A stretch of 64,000 nt of DNA from Roseobacter sp. (GTDB lineage Bacteria > Pseudomonadota > Alphaproteobacteria > Rhodobacterales > Rhodobacteraceae): contig PCCY01000035.1 in assembly GCA_002731875.1 (NCBI GenBank), forward strand, positions 30,933 to 94,932. The letters run 5' to 3'. A model generated the notes under the pieces. That model was not told where the DNA came from, did no database searches, and saw nothing but the letters and a program-made list of their open reading frames with translations. Of this stretch, positions 8,283-16,283 are shown piece after piece; position 1 is the first letter of the stretch, and every line of letters begins with the position of its first letter. Made by a program: the position numbers and the translations under genes.

Positions 8283-9390
8283 GCCGCCCCCGTGCGCTGC
8301 TATATACCCGCGTTTGCTGAGGTTCCCAACCATAGGCTATGACGTCACCTTGTGTCAGATCGCGAAACTCTCCGGTTTGAGGCATGGCGATGTTCATCTC
8401 GGCACCAGAGGCCTGATCGCGCAGGATCAACTGGCTGTTCGCCCCGTTGAAAAGGATGTTTTCGACCCTGCCCGCACCGCCATTTCCCAGCTGTCCGGTT
8501 TGGGACACGTCGCGCGACAGGCGCACGGCTTCGGGGCGGACGAACACATCGACAGAATCGCCCCGTTGAACACCCTGCCCCGCGTCGACACCGCGCAACG
8601 CCTTGCCCTGGTCGGTGATCATCTGCACGTCCGTCCCGTTGACGCTTTCGACCGTGGCGGCAAAACGGTTTGCTTCGCCGACGAAGCCCGCGACAAAAGC
8701 TGTCGATGGTTCGTAGTAAAGCTCTTTGGCGGTGCCAAGCTGTTCAAAGACCCCGTGATTCATGACGGCGATCTGGTCGCTCATCACCAGCGCTTCGGAC
8801 TGATCGTGGGTGATATAGACAAAGGTTGTGTTGAACTCGGACTGAAGCTGTTTCAGTTCGATCTTCATATGTTCGCGCAGCTTCAGGTCGAGCGCGCCAA
8901 GCGGTTCATCCAAAAGCAGCACATCAGGTTCAAGCACCATGCAGCGGGCGATGGCGACGCGTTGTTTCTGCCCGCCCGACAACGACGCAACCGGTCGGTC
9001 GGCCACGCCGCCAAGGCCGACACGTTCGAGCACTCGTTCAACCTGTTGCTTGATATCAGTCTTGTTCACGCCGCGTTGCCGCAGCCCGAATCCGACGTTC
9101 GCCCCGATATTCATCATCGGGAACAGCGCAAGGTGCTGGAACACCATCGAAACCGGGCGCTTGTTGGGCGGTACCTCCAACACCGAATTGCCCTTGATCA
9201 ACAAGTCGCCGCTTGTGGGTTTCTGAAACCCAGCAATCATACGCAACAACGTGGTCTTGCCGCAGCCCGATGGCCCCAAGATGGAAAAGAAGGTGCCTTG
9301 GGGCACGCTGAAGCTGACGTCTTTAACCGCCTTGAAATCATCAAAGCTTTTCGAGATTGCGCGACATTCTAAGTCGGGTGTCTGAGACAT
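8272..9390 (-). CDS. ABC transporter ATP-binding protein, PotA type
   Basis: This is a 372-residue ATPase with Walker A GPSGCGKTT, Q-loop MVFQHLALFP, signature LSGGQKQRVAIARC, Walker B VLLLDEPLGALD and the H-loop YITHDQSEAL. A C-terminal TOBE-like regulatory domain fills residues about 250-372 (VFVRPEAVRLS). This layout is that of PotA/PotG, which energise polyamine uptake. The start at 9390 (MSQTPDLE) is preferred to 9429, since the extra leader would run through the hairpin at 9412-9436. It lies 65 bases downstream of the binding-protein gene. Confidence 0.92.
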   Translation of the reverse strand: MSQTPDLECRAISKSFDDFKAVKDVSFSVPQGTFFSILGPSGCGKTTLLRMIAGFQKPTSGDLLIKGNSVLEVPPNKRPVSMVFQHLALFPMMNIGANVGFGLRQRGVNKTDIKQQVERVLERVGLGGVADRPVASLSGGQKQRVAIARCMVLEPDVLLLDEPLGALDLKLREHMKIELKQLQSEFNTTFVYITHDQSEALVMSDQIAVMNHGVFEQLGTAKELYYEPSTAFVAGFVGEANRFAATVESVNGTDVQMITDQGKALRGVDAGQGVQRGDSVDVFVRPEAVRLSRDVSQTGQLGNGGAGRVENILFNGANSQLILRDQASGAEMNIAMPQTGEFRDLTQGDVIAYGWEPQQTRVYSSARGRHGL

Positions 9391-9411
9391 TGTTAGGCTT
9401 TCAATAAAAAC

Positions 9412-9436
9412 GGGAAGCGCAATAACCACGCTTCCC
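9412..9436 (-). terminator. Intercistronic hairpin with T-run after the binding-protein gene
   Basis: On the minus strand GGGAAGCG and CGCTTCCC form a perfect 8-bp stem with a 9-base loop, followed by GTTTTTATT. This is a canonical intrinsic terminator. It lies inside the operon between the binding-protein gene and the ATPase gene, so it probably acts as a partial terminator or 3' stabiliser. Confidence 0.75.
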
Positions 9437-9455
9437 TTTCGTCATATCGTTAAGA

Positions 9456-10517
9456 TTACTTTGCCGCGTTTATTCTGTCCAACGCTGCGCCTTCCAGCGC
9501 CTCTAGACCTGCAGGCACCGACGGATACCATTTGATGTTGTCGATCGCCTCTTGCGGAAAGCTGGCGTTGTACTTGGCTTTCAGCGCTTCATCTACATCG
9601 GCATCCCCGCCCTGAGACGCAGTGAAATTGCCCGCCGATTTCGTGATCATCGCCGCGATTTCGGGCTGCATGACAAAGTTGATCCATGCATAGGCCGCTT
9701 CATCCGCACGGCCCCGTGCAGGCAGAGCGAACGTATCAATCCACCCCAATGCGCCAGAGGTCGGAGCGACAAAAGTGATGTCTTTATTGTCGTCGTTAAG
9801 CTGCCAACCGCCTGTGTCCCAGGCCATCGACGCCACGACCTCGCCCGAGCGCATCAGGTTTTTCAGCTCATCACCGCCATCCCAATACGTTTTCACATTA
9901 GGTTTGCATTCGGCCAGCTTGGCTTCGACCTTGTCCAGAATGTCCTTGTATGCGGCTTCGTCCGCATATGCGGCAAATGGGTCCATGCCCATGGAAAACG
10001 CAAAACCGATCAGTGTTGGCCGCTTGAGGCGATAAGAAACCTTGCCCGCATAGGCAGGGTTGCACAGGTCGACATAATCTTTGACGTCGCCCGCCGCAGC
10101 GGTATTCACCACCAGGCCCGAGGTTCCCCAGATATGGGGCACGGCGTAAACTTCTCCGTCGACGGTCGTGTTGCCCTTGGTTGCTTCCAGCATCGACGGA
10201 ATAAACAGGCTGGTGTCGATCTTGGACATGTCGAGCGGTTTGTAGATGCCAAACTCGGCCTGCGGGCCTGCGATGCGATCCTGGCTCGGTTGCGCAAGGT
10301 CGAACCCGCCGCCATTGGTCGCGCGCAGCTTGGCGATCATTTCTTCGTTGTTCGATTTGGTCACTTCAACCTTGTGGCCGGTTTTCTCTTCGAATTTGGC
10401 GATGACTTCATCGGGGGCGTAGCCACCCCATGTCAGCAGGCGCAGGGTTTCTGCATGTACCGCCGCAGATGACAGCATCATCGCCGCCGCCGTGGATAGG
10501 ATCAGTGTCGATTTCAT
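9456..10517 (-). CDS. Periplasmic polyamine-type substrate-binding protein (PotD/PotF family)
   Basis: The protein has 353 residues with a Sec signal peptide (MKSTLILSTAAAMMLSSAAVHA). The mature start LRLLTWGGYAPDEVIAKFEEKTG is the hallmark of PotD/PotF-like binding proteins. Conserved segments follow: GGGFDLAQPSQDRI, YAVPHIWGTSGLVVNT and a late Trp-rich part (VASMAWDTGGWQL). It delivers substrate to the permease pair encoded downstream. The ATG at 10517 has the site GGAGACT 8 bases upstream; the frame extends to 10571 but without support. Neighbouring genes do not identify the substrate; spermidine, putrescine or a related amine are all possible. Confidence 0.9.
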   Translation of the reverse strand: MKSTLILSTAAAMMLSSAAVHAETLRLLTWGGYAPDEVIAKFEEKTGHKVEVTKSNNEEMIAKLRATNGGGFDLAQPSQDRIAGPQAEFGIYKPLDMSKIDTSLFIPSMLEATKGNTTVDGEVYAVPHIWGTSGLVVNTAAAGDVKDYVDLCNPAYAGKVSYRLKRPTLIGFAFSMGMDPFAAYADEAAYKDILDKVEAKLAECKPNVKTYWDGGDELKNLMRSGEVVASMAWDTGGWQLNDDNKDITFVAPTSGALGWIDTFALPARGRADEAAYAWINFVMQPEIAAMITKSAGNFTASQGGDADVDEALKAKYNASFPQEAIDNIKWYPSVPAGLEALEGAALDRINAAK

Positions 10518-11037
10518 AATGATAGTCTCCATTGTTGCCCGCGTGAAAGTAACATCCACATTACGCCACACAGGAGTCCCCGATTATAAAGAGCCGATGC
10601 GACACGGATGTGACAGTCGCGGCCTGTTCGGGTTTCATGGAGCGATTACTGCATTATTCCCGTTCCAAGACAATGATTTTCACTTTTGCCGAACTTTTGT
10701 GAAAGCCGGGGACAGACCCCTGAGGCTTCTACACACCGAGATGGATCACCTGGCAGTGCCAAGCTGTAGTTAGTGAACGCAGCCCTGTCGTGATGATGTT
10801 GCTGGGGAAAATGCTGGCGATACATTTGCGTCATTGGCGATGGGCCAAAATAGGCCAGCCCGCGACACGGGTATCCCGCGCCAAGGATCGCAAGTCGGCG
10901 GACGTGCTCAATCCGAAATGAAATGGAATTATTGGGACACGGCAAGGCTGACCGGGCTATCCGTGTGGACTTTGCCAAGGCCGGGCTTGGGATGTCCCGC
11001 AGGCCAACACCTGCGAGACAACGGAGCTTGATCGGTA
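10518..11037. other. Gene-free intergenic region of 520 bases
   Basis: No frame here has coding character or a usable ribosome site. The left part should carry the promoter of the polyamine-type operon. An inverted repeat CGCAGG...CCTGCG at 10998-11015 follows the copB-1 stop on the minus strand, but it lacks a T-run and is only a weak terminator candidate. Confidence 0.5.
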
Positions 11038-11787
11038 TCAGAAGAACAGGCGCGTACCGATAACGAACGAAATGTTCTCGGTCGGGCGACCGGCTGCTTG
11101 CAGCAAGTCACCCGTCCCGCCATAGGACTTTTGATAGTTGACACCGATATAGGGCGAGATCGCGCGATCAACGAGATCATAGCTTAGCCGGGCACCCATT
11201 TCTACGGTGGCACCCCCGGCAACCTGCCCCGACGCAAGATCGTCAACGAAGGGCATGGTGATCTCGATACTCGGGGTCAATATCACCCGGTTGGTGAACA
11301 GCACTTCGTATTCCGCTTCGAACCGACCGAAGGAATACTCCGAAAGATAGAGATCGGCGTCGATTTCGAACCATTGCGGTGCCAGCCCCTTTACCCCGAG
11401 CACCACGTTGTAACGCTCGGGTGCGTTGGTCGGCGTACTTGCCCGCACCCCAACGACCGCGTCAAAGAACGTGGAAATCGGCTTTTGCAAGCGGATCTGG
11501 TTTTCGAGCGTTTCGAAATCCTTGGTGGCTGTCTCCATTTCCGCTTCGCTGCGGTAAACCAGGCGTAATTCGTCGTTACCGACGATCACATCGAAATCCC
11601 AAACAAGAATTTTCTCGTTGTTCTTATCAATCCGGTATTCAAGCTGTTCAGCCTGAAGCCCATAGATAAGCGGGCCTACACCCGGCTGGGCAATGGCGGC
11701 ACCGCCACTCAGCAGCGCCAAAGACGCCACCCCGCTTGCAAGAAGTTTGTTCATTGATCTAGCCTTTTTGAATGTCTGATTGATCAT
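11038..11787 (-). CDS. copB: Copper resistance outer-membrane protein CopB, copy 1
   Basis: This is about 250 residues with a signal peptide (MNKLLASGVASLALLSGGAAIA) and the CopB/PcoB beta-barrel pattern. Strands alternate polar and hydrophobic residues: LRLVYRSEAEM, FFDAVVGVRAS, YNVVLGVKGLAPQWFEIDADLYLS, TNRVILTPSIEI and ISPYIGVNYQKSYG, with a terminal Phe. Family CopB proteins usually have a long Met/His-rich N-terminus; here it is absent. The ATG at 11787 overlaps the copA-1 stop as ATGA. An internal ATG at 11754 with AAGG upstream fits the signal peptide equally well. It should act in the outer membrane, sequestering or passing copper. Confidence 0.85.
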   Translation of the reverse strand: MINQTFKKARSMNKLLASGVASLALLSGGAAIAQPGVGPLIYGLQAEQLEYRIDKNNEKILVWDFDVIVGNDELRLVYRSEAEMETATKDFETLENQIRLQKPISTFFDAVVGVRASTPTNAPERYNVVLGVKGLAPQWFEIDADLYLSEYSFGRFEAEYEVLFTNRVILTPSIEITMPFVDDLASGQVAGGATVEMGARLSYDLVDRAISPYIGVNYQKSYGGTGDLLQAAGRPTENISFVIGTRLFF

Positions 11788-13877
11788 GCCGGTCCCCCGA
11801 CGACGACGACCCGGCGGAACATGCCCGCTTCGGCGTGATAGGACAGATGGCAATGGAATGCCCACTGACCCGAAGCGTCAACTTCGGTTTCGGTATAAAC
11901 GGTGGTACCCGGGTTGATGTTGACTGTGTGTTTGATGGGGTTCCACTTGCCCTTACCTGTATCAAGCAGTGACCACATGCCGTGCAGGTGCATGGGATGT
12001 GCCATCATGGTTTCGTTGACGAACTTGAAGCGAACGCGTTCGCCGTAACGCAGAATGATCGGATCGGCGTCTTTCATCTTCACACCATTGATCGACCAGA
12101 TATAGCGTTCCATGTTGCCGGTCAGACGCACTTCGATCGTGCGCGCTGGCTCGCGATCGGCAAACATCGGAGCGCTTGCTGTAAGATCGCTGTAGGACAA
12201 GAACTTACCACCGTTGGCAGCTTGGGGTATCAGGCCGCTTCCCGCTGCGAAGAACGGATTTGCGTTGGACGCGCCGTGGTCCATGCCTTCCATCCCCTTC
12301 ATGCCTTTCATGGATGACTTGGACATTTTCTTGCCGCCCATATTCATGCCGCTCATGTCCATTCCAGCCATGTCATGACCAGCTTTGGCACCAGCTTTCT
12401 TCTTGGGCATCTTCATACCGCCCATGTCCATGTTCTTCATGTCATGTCCGGCTTTGGCATCGGCCTTCTTGGGCATCTTCATGCCGCCCATGTCCATGTT
12501 CTTCATGTCATGTCCAGCTTTGGCGTCAGCCTTTGCCGGTGCCTTCTTGTCGCCCATGTCCATGTTCTTCATGTCCATGTTTTCCATGTTGTGACCGGCC
12601 GCTGGCGCGGTTTCCTTGGACATGTCCATCGTGCCCATATCCATGTTTTGCATGTTATGGCCCGCGTGAGGATCAGCCTCGGCGGCTGGCTTTTCCATAC
12701 CTGGCATTTGCGCCATTTCGGTATCCATGAGGTTCATTTTCATACCGCCCATGTCCATGTTACCCATGTCCATACCGCCCATGTCCATGCCGCCCATATC
12801 CATACCCATGCCGCCCATCATGCCTGACATGTCAGCCATCGTAAGCAGTGGTTTTTTACGCAACGGTGGAACTGGTCCTGCAAGACCGGGCTGCGGTGAA
12901 AGCGTACCACGAACCAATCCTGTGCGACCCATGGATTCGGCGATTACCGAATAGGGCATGTTCTTGGTAGGTTGAACAATAACGTCATAGGTTTCGGCAA
13001 CTGCGATACGCAGTTCGTCAACCACGACGGGTTTGACATTGTTGCCGTCGGCCTGAACCACTGTCATCTTGAGACCAGGTACCCGAATATCGAAATAGGT
13101 CATCGCCGACGAGTTGATCAAGCGCAAGCGCACCTTTTCGCCCGCTCTGAATATCCCTGTCCAGTTTTGCATGGTGCTCTGGCCGTTGATCAGGGCCGTG
13201 AAACCTTGGACATCCTCGATATCTGTCGGGGTCATCCGCATCTTGCCCCACATCCGGCGTTCTTTCAGAGTGGCCTTGAGCCCATCTGCACGGGAATCCT
13301 CGATCAGGTCCTCCAGCGTACGCTGGGACCGGTTGTAGTAGTCCGCCGAACGTTTCAGGTTGCGGAAGATCTTGTAACCGCTATGGGGGTGTTTGTCAGT
13401 CAACTGGACCACATAATCGCGGTCCGCGCGGATCGGATCGCGGCCCTTTGGTTCAATTACAATGGCACCGTAAGCACCATCGGGTTCCTGGAAACCGGAA
13501 TGGCTGTGAAACCAGTACGTGCCCGATTGCTTGATCGGAAAGTTGTAGGTGTGCGTCGTGCCGGGCTTGATCCCGACAAAGCTGATATCAGGCACCCCAT
13601 CCTGTTCGAATGACAAAATCAGCCCGTGCCAATGGATCGATGTCCAGTCACGCAGGTTATTCTTGACCCTGATGGTGACGTCTTCACCTTCTTTGAATCT
13701 CAAGACGGTCGGAATCTGGCTATTGTTATATCCGACGCCTTTCTTAACAAAGTTGCCTGTATTGATGCGGATGTTGTCAACAGAGATGTCATAGGTTTCA
13801 GCCGCTGCACTGAAGGCACCTACCGCAGAGACCGCCAGCGCAAAAAGAGCTGTACGGAATATGGATTTGGAACTCAT
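11784..13877 (-). CDS. copA: Copper resistance multicopper oxidase CopA, copy 1 (Sec-type signal)
   Basis: This is about 697 residues. The copper ligands are all present: SIHWHGLI, YWFHSHSG, the late AHPMHLHGMW, and HCHLSYHAEAGM with the type 1 Cys near residue 676. CopA oxidases detoxify Cu(I) in the periplasm. The signal peptide (FRTALFALAVSAVGAFSAAA) has no twin-arginine pair, unlike classical CopA. Residues about 350-525 form a very long Met-rich insertion of MDMGGM- and GHDMKNMDMGG-like units that should bind many Cu(I) ions; part of it is an exact DNA repeat. The ATG at 13877 is chosen because AAGGA lies 6 bases upstream; the ATG at 13883 is too close to that site. It is the first gene of the copA-copB pair. 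Confidence 0.92.
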   Translation of the reverse strand: MSSKSIFRTALFALAVSAVGAFSAAAETYDISVDNIRINTGNFVKKGVGYNNSQIPTVLRFKEGEDVTIRVKNNLRDWTSIHWHGLILSFEQDGVPDISFVGIKPGTTHTYNFPIKQSGTYWFHSHSGFQEPDGAYGAIVIEPKGRDPIRADRDYVVQLTDKHPHSGYKIFRNLKRSADYYNRSQRTLEDLIEDSRADGLKATLKERRMWGKMRMTPTDIEDVQGFTALINGQSTMQNWTGIFRAGEKVRLRLINSSAMTYFDIRVPGLKMTVVQADGNNVKPVVVDELRIAVAETYDVIVQPTKNMPYSVIAESMGRTGLVRGTLSPQPGLAGPVPPLRKKPLLTMADMSGMMGGMGMDMGGMDMGGMDMGNMDMGGMKMNLMDTEMAQMPGMEKPAAEADPHAGHNMQNMDMGTMDMSKETAPAAGHNMENMDMKNMDMGDKKAPAKADAKAGHDMKNMDMGGMKMPKKADAKAGHDMKNMDMGGMKMPKKKAGAKAGHDMAGMDMSGMNMGGKKMSKSSMKGMKGMEGMDHGASNANPFFAAGSGLIPQAANGGKFLSYSDLTASAPMFADREPARTIEVRLTGNMERYIWSINGVKMKDADPIILRYGERVRFKFVNETMMAHPMHLHGMWSLLDTGKGKWNPIKHTVNINPGTTVYTETEVDASGQWAFHCHLSYHAEAGMFRRVVVVGGPA
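12400..12531 (-). repeat. Two tandem 66-bp copies in the Met-rich region of copA-1
   Basis: Units at 12400-12465 and 12466-12531 are nearly identical over 66 bp. They encode a 22-residue unit containing KAGHDMKNMDMGGMKM. A third, more diverged copy adjoins on the low-coordinate side (12360-12399). This indicates recent expansion or contraction by slippage or unequal recombination. Confidence 0.85.
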
Positions 13878-14038
13878 TTCCATTCCTTTCAAGGTTATAG
13901 GGCGAAGCGTTGCGCAGAACACGCAGCGTTCAATGTCTTGTTATTGGAGTTTTATGGGCTGAATACCCGCTTCGATACCGTGCCGGCCGGAAGACAAGCC
14001 AATGCACCGACAGTAACGGTCAGCAATTTAAGTCGATG

Positions 14039-14443
14039 TCACGCCCGTGGTGGAGGAGTGTCGATCGAGTTAAAACTGGTATAGGATTTTACGTGAAATG
14101 GGGGGTGAGTCACGTCAAACTGAATCTCGAACAGCTCTGTCATCACGTAAGAGTCACACGATACGGTCTGACAATGCCCCGCAGTCGCCCCGCAGGCATT
14201 TGCTTCGTCAGAAGGACCCTGCGGCAAGCCACATTTGTTCATAACTTGATCAGCGTTCGCCTCGGCCAACCGGTTTTCTTCCAGCATGGCAGCATGGGAA
14301 ACCGTTTCGTGCAGCATCGCCCCTTCAGAAGCGGCGTGCGTGGCATGTGACATCAACGCGGACACCGAAAGCGCCAACGCGAGTATGTAACCCATAACTG
14401 GATTCAAAAACCTTGTCATATGCTTGGCGCGAAGACTTCCCAT
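14039..14443 (-). CDS. Small secreted protein, Cys/His/Met-containing, linked to copper genes
   Basis: This is 134 residues (or 126 from the ATG at 14419, MTRFLNPVMGY). A signal peptide ends near SHATHAA. The mature part has four Cys (NKCGLPQG, NACGATAGHCQTVSC), several His and Met, and a Pro-rich end. I know no named family for it, but small Cys/His proteins before copA genes are often periplasmic copper binders. It lies 161 bases upstream of copA-1 in the same direction and probably shares its promoter. The Cys spacing (C-x15-C-x5-C-x4-C, approximate) would suit metal binding or two disulphides. The function is inference from context. Confidence 0.6.
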   Translation of the reverse strand: MGSLRAKHMTRFLNPVMGYILALALSVSALMSHATHAASEGAMLHETVSHAAMLEENRLAEANADQVMNKCGLPQGPSDEANACGATAGHCQTVSCDSYVMTELFEIQFDVTHPPFHVKSYTSFNSIDTPPPRA

Positions 14444-14760
14444 CCTTGGCTCGTAGCACGGCTGTTACAAATTTCAAAGACCATTTGCGCCTGAAACGTC
14501 ACCTTAGGTTGAAACTCACGATCCTGTGTAGTGGACCGGTCAGATATTCGCGAGACTGGTGGAACCTTGGCGCGGACGCGCTATGTGGTTGATCCATAGG
14601 CGCTGATTACACCTGCGTCTATGGATTATTTCAAGGAAACTTCCCTTGCATCATGGTAGCAGATTGATGGTTAGAACGTTCTGCAACAGGCAAGACATGT
14701 CTCTTGTTTGGCTTACATGATAAGCATAGCATCACAGAAAATTCATCAAGGTAGCAGATT
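14444..14760. other. Divergent promoter region, copper operon 1 / cytochrome b561
   Basis: These 317 bases have no reading frame of note. They contain a long inverted repeat (14592-14626) and must carry promoters for the minus-strand copper genes and the plus-strand cytochrome gene. Confidence 0.45.
14592..14626. repeat. Long imperfect palindrome in the divergent copper promoter region
   Basis: ATCCATAGGCGC at 14592 pairs with GCGTCTATGGAT ending at 14626, one mismatch in 12 pairs, with an 11-base spacer. No T-run follows on either strand, so a terminator is unlikely. It could be a regulator binding site or an RNA leader hairpin. Confidence 0.6.
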
Positions 14761-15381
14761 ATGGCGTATAATAACCTCTCGTCTCGTAGTCACAAACACC
14801 AAGAGAAACATGGGCTGATACTACGACTGGCCCATGGCGGACTGGCCATCGCGGTTATCAACCAATTACTGACCAGTTTGGTCCTGCAGGCCCCTGCCCC
14901 GGATGCGACTGGAAACTGGTATTTCGAGGTCCACGAATACGGGGGACTGATCGGCTTTGGTTTCGTGATATTGTTCTGGTTGCGCCTGTTGGTCAAAATG
15001 CGCGAGACGTCGTTTGGCCTGCTGTTTCCGTGGTTCTCGGGTGAACGGCTGGCTGCATTGTGGGAAGATATCAAACACCACGTCAGATATCTCAGCAAGT
15101 TTCGGTTTCCGCCCTTTGAGAATCACGCCCCCCTCGCGTCGGCTGTGCATGGGCTGGGTCTGCTGCTTATTACCGCAATGGCCGGTTCGGGAACGGTGTA
15201 TTACTTCATAAACAACGACAACCCGGATGCGGGCGGTCTGGTCGGTGTCGTGATGTTCATTCACCTGACGCTGGCCAACCTGGCCTGGGCATATTTGATC
15301 GGGCACGCCGGTCTTGCACTGATCCAGCACTATCTGGGCAACATCAGTTTGTCGACGATGTGGTCGTTCAGCCGCGACTAG
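14761..15381 (+). CDS. Cytochrome b561-type membrane protein
   Basis: This is a 206-residue protein with four hydrophobic segments. His residues that can ligate two b hemes are in place: RLAHGGLAIAVINQ near 25, EVHEYGGLIGFG near 60, SAVHGLGLLLITAMAGSG near 143 and FIHLTLANLAWAYLIGHAG near 167-182. This is the bacterial cytochrome b561/Ni-Fe-hydrogenase b-type fold, which passes electrons across or along the inner membrane. It has AAGG 9 bases before the ATG. It sits between two copper-resistance operons, divergent from one and convergent with the other. A role in supplying or accepting electrons for copper or periplasmic redox chemistry is plausible but not shown. Confidence 0.85.
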   Translation: MAYNNLSSRSHKHQEKHGLILRLAHGGLAIAVINQLLTSLVLQAPAPDATGNWYFEVHEYGGLIGFGFVILFWLRLLVKMRETSFGLLFPWFSGERLAALWEDIKHHVRYLSKFRFPPFENHAPLASAVHGLGLLLITAMAGSGTVYYFINNDNPDAGGLVGVVMFIHLTLANLAWAYLIGHAGLALIQHYLGNISLSTMWSFSRD

Positions 15382-15402
15382 GTCTCTGGGTCAGAGCCCC
15401 AA

Positions 15403-15432
15403 AGAAAAACCCCTGGACTTTCATCCAGGGGT
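15403..15432 (-). terminator. Intrinsic terminator of copper operon 2
   Basis: Read on the minus strand, CCCCTGGA and TCCAGGGG form a perfect 8-bp stem (15410-15431) with a 6-base loop, and TTTTTCTTT follows directly. It lies 70 bases beyond the copB-2 stop. The same hairpin may also end the convergent cytochrome gene, but the plus-strand side has no T-run. Confidence 0.88.
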
Positions 15433-15502
15433 ACCGGGTATTCATGGAGTACGGTGCACACAGGACAACTGGAAACACGGCACCTGTTGACTGCGCTGCG
15501 TG

Positions 15503-16279
15503 TCAAAAGCGCATGCGGATACCGACGTTCACCGACGTATTGTCAACATTGTTGCCAGCAGCCCGAGCGAGATCAGCCGTATTTCCGAAAGAACGTTTCC
15601 ACGAGACCCCTACATAAGGTGCAAACTGTCGGGTGATCTCGTAGCGTAGACGGAGGCCGACACCAACATTGTTCAGCCCCGAGCCTATGTTGAATTCGGG
15701 GTCGGCCTTTGTGGCGGCCATGGTTTCAAACCGCCCTTGCGCAATGAGCCTTTGGGTAAACAACAGATCATACGTCCCTTGGAACCGGGCAGCGACGTTG
15801 CCTTTGTCACTGATGAAAATCGCCGGCTCCGCCTCGAACCAATAGGGCGCGAGCCCCTGGAAACCCACCACCGCGTAGGTACGCGTGGCATTGGGACCGG
15901 GGCCGAATTTCAAATCCTGACGCACACCAAATTGCATGTCCCAGAACGGCGCAACCATGCGGCTGTAAAGCAACTGCAATTCCGCTTCGCCTTCCTTGTT
16001 GGAATTCGTGCTGCTTTCCCCTTCGGTTTTGACCCAGAATTTGTCGCGGTCGCCGCCATACCAGCCCTGGATATCCCAGTTGATGGTATTTGATCCTGAT
16101 TTGTTGTTTCTCAGCTCAAGCTGATCGACGGTAACGGTGCCAAAGGATACGTCGTCCATTACCTGCGCATCTGCGGACCCGGCCGCGGAAAACGCGCCCA
16201 AAAGTCCAAGACACAGAACCGAGAACACCAAATTCCGACCGCTTCTAGTTTTCATATTTCGCACTTTTGAAATCCTCAT
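15503..16279 (-). CDS. copB: Copper resistance outer-membrane protein CopB, copy 2
   Basis: This is about 258 residues from the ATG at 16279, or 250 from 16255 (MKTRSGRN). A signal peptide ends after SADAQ. The barrel strands match those of copy 1: AELQLLYSRMVAPFWDMQFGVRQDLKFG, YAVVGFQGLAPYWFEAEPAIFIS, YDLLFTQRLIAQG and FAPYVGVSWKRSFGNTADLARAAG, with a terminal Phe. It also lacks the Met-rich N-terminus of classical CopB. The start lies 4 bases after the copA-2 stop. The two CopB proteins are clearly paralogous but differ along most of their length, so the duplication is not recent or the second pair was acquired separately. Confidence 0.85.
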   Translation of the reverse strand: MRISKVRNMKTRSGRNLVFSVLCLGLLGAFSAAGSADAQVMDDVSFGTVTVDQLELRNNKSGSNTINWDIQGWYGGDRDKFWVKTEGESSTNSNKEGEAELQLLYSRMVAPFWDMQFGVRQDLKFGPGPNATRTYAVVGFQGLAPYWFEAEPAIFISDKGNVAARFQGTYDLLFTQRLIAQGRFETMAATKADPEFNIGSGLNNVGVGLRLRYEITRQFAPYVGVSWKRSFGNTADLARAAGNNVDNTSVNVGIRMRF

Positions 16280-16283
16280 TCTT

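Noticed and set aside
8128..9372. 414-codon plus-strand frame opposite the PotA-type ATPase
   Set aside because: Opposite-strand shadow of a gene with complete ABC motifs.
10646..10978. 110-codon minus-strand frame between the polyamine genes and copB
   Set aside because: No ribosome site, no domain, composition not coding-like; left as intergenic.
10998..11015. CGCAGG-CCTGCG inverted repeat as terminator of copper operon 1
   Set aside because: Stem of only 6 bp and no T-run on either strand, so not called as a terminator.
12400..12531. CRISPR-like array in the repeated region
   Set aside because: Repeats are contiguous, in frame and encode the Met-rich part of CopA; there are no spacers.
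12260..12827. Plus-strand frames rich in Cys, Ser and His opposite the copA-1 Met-rich region
   Set aside because: They arise from the reverse complement of the Met-rich repeats; no start signal or family.
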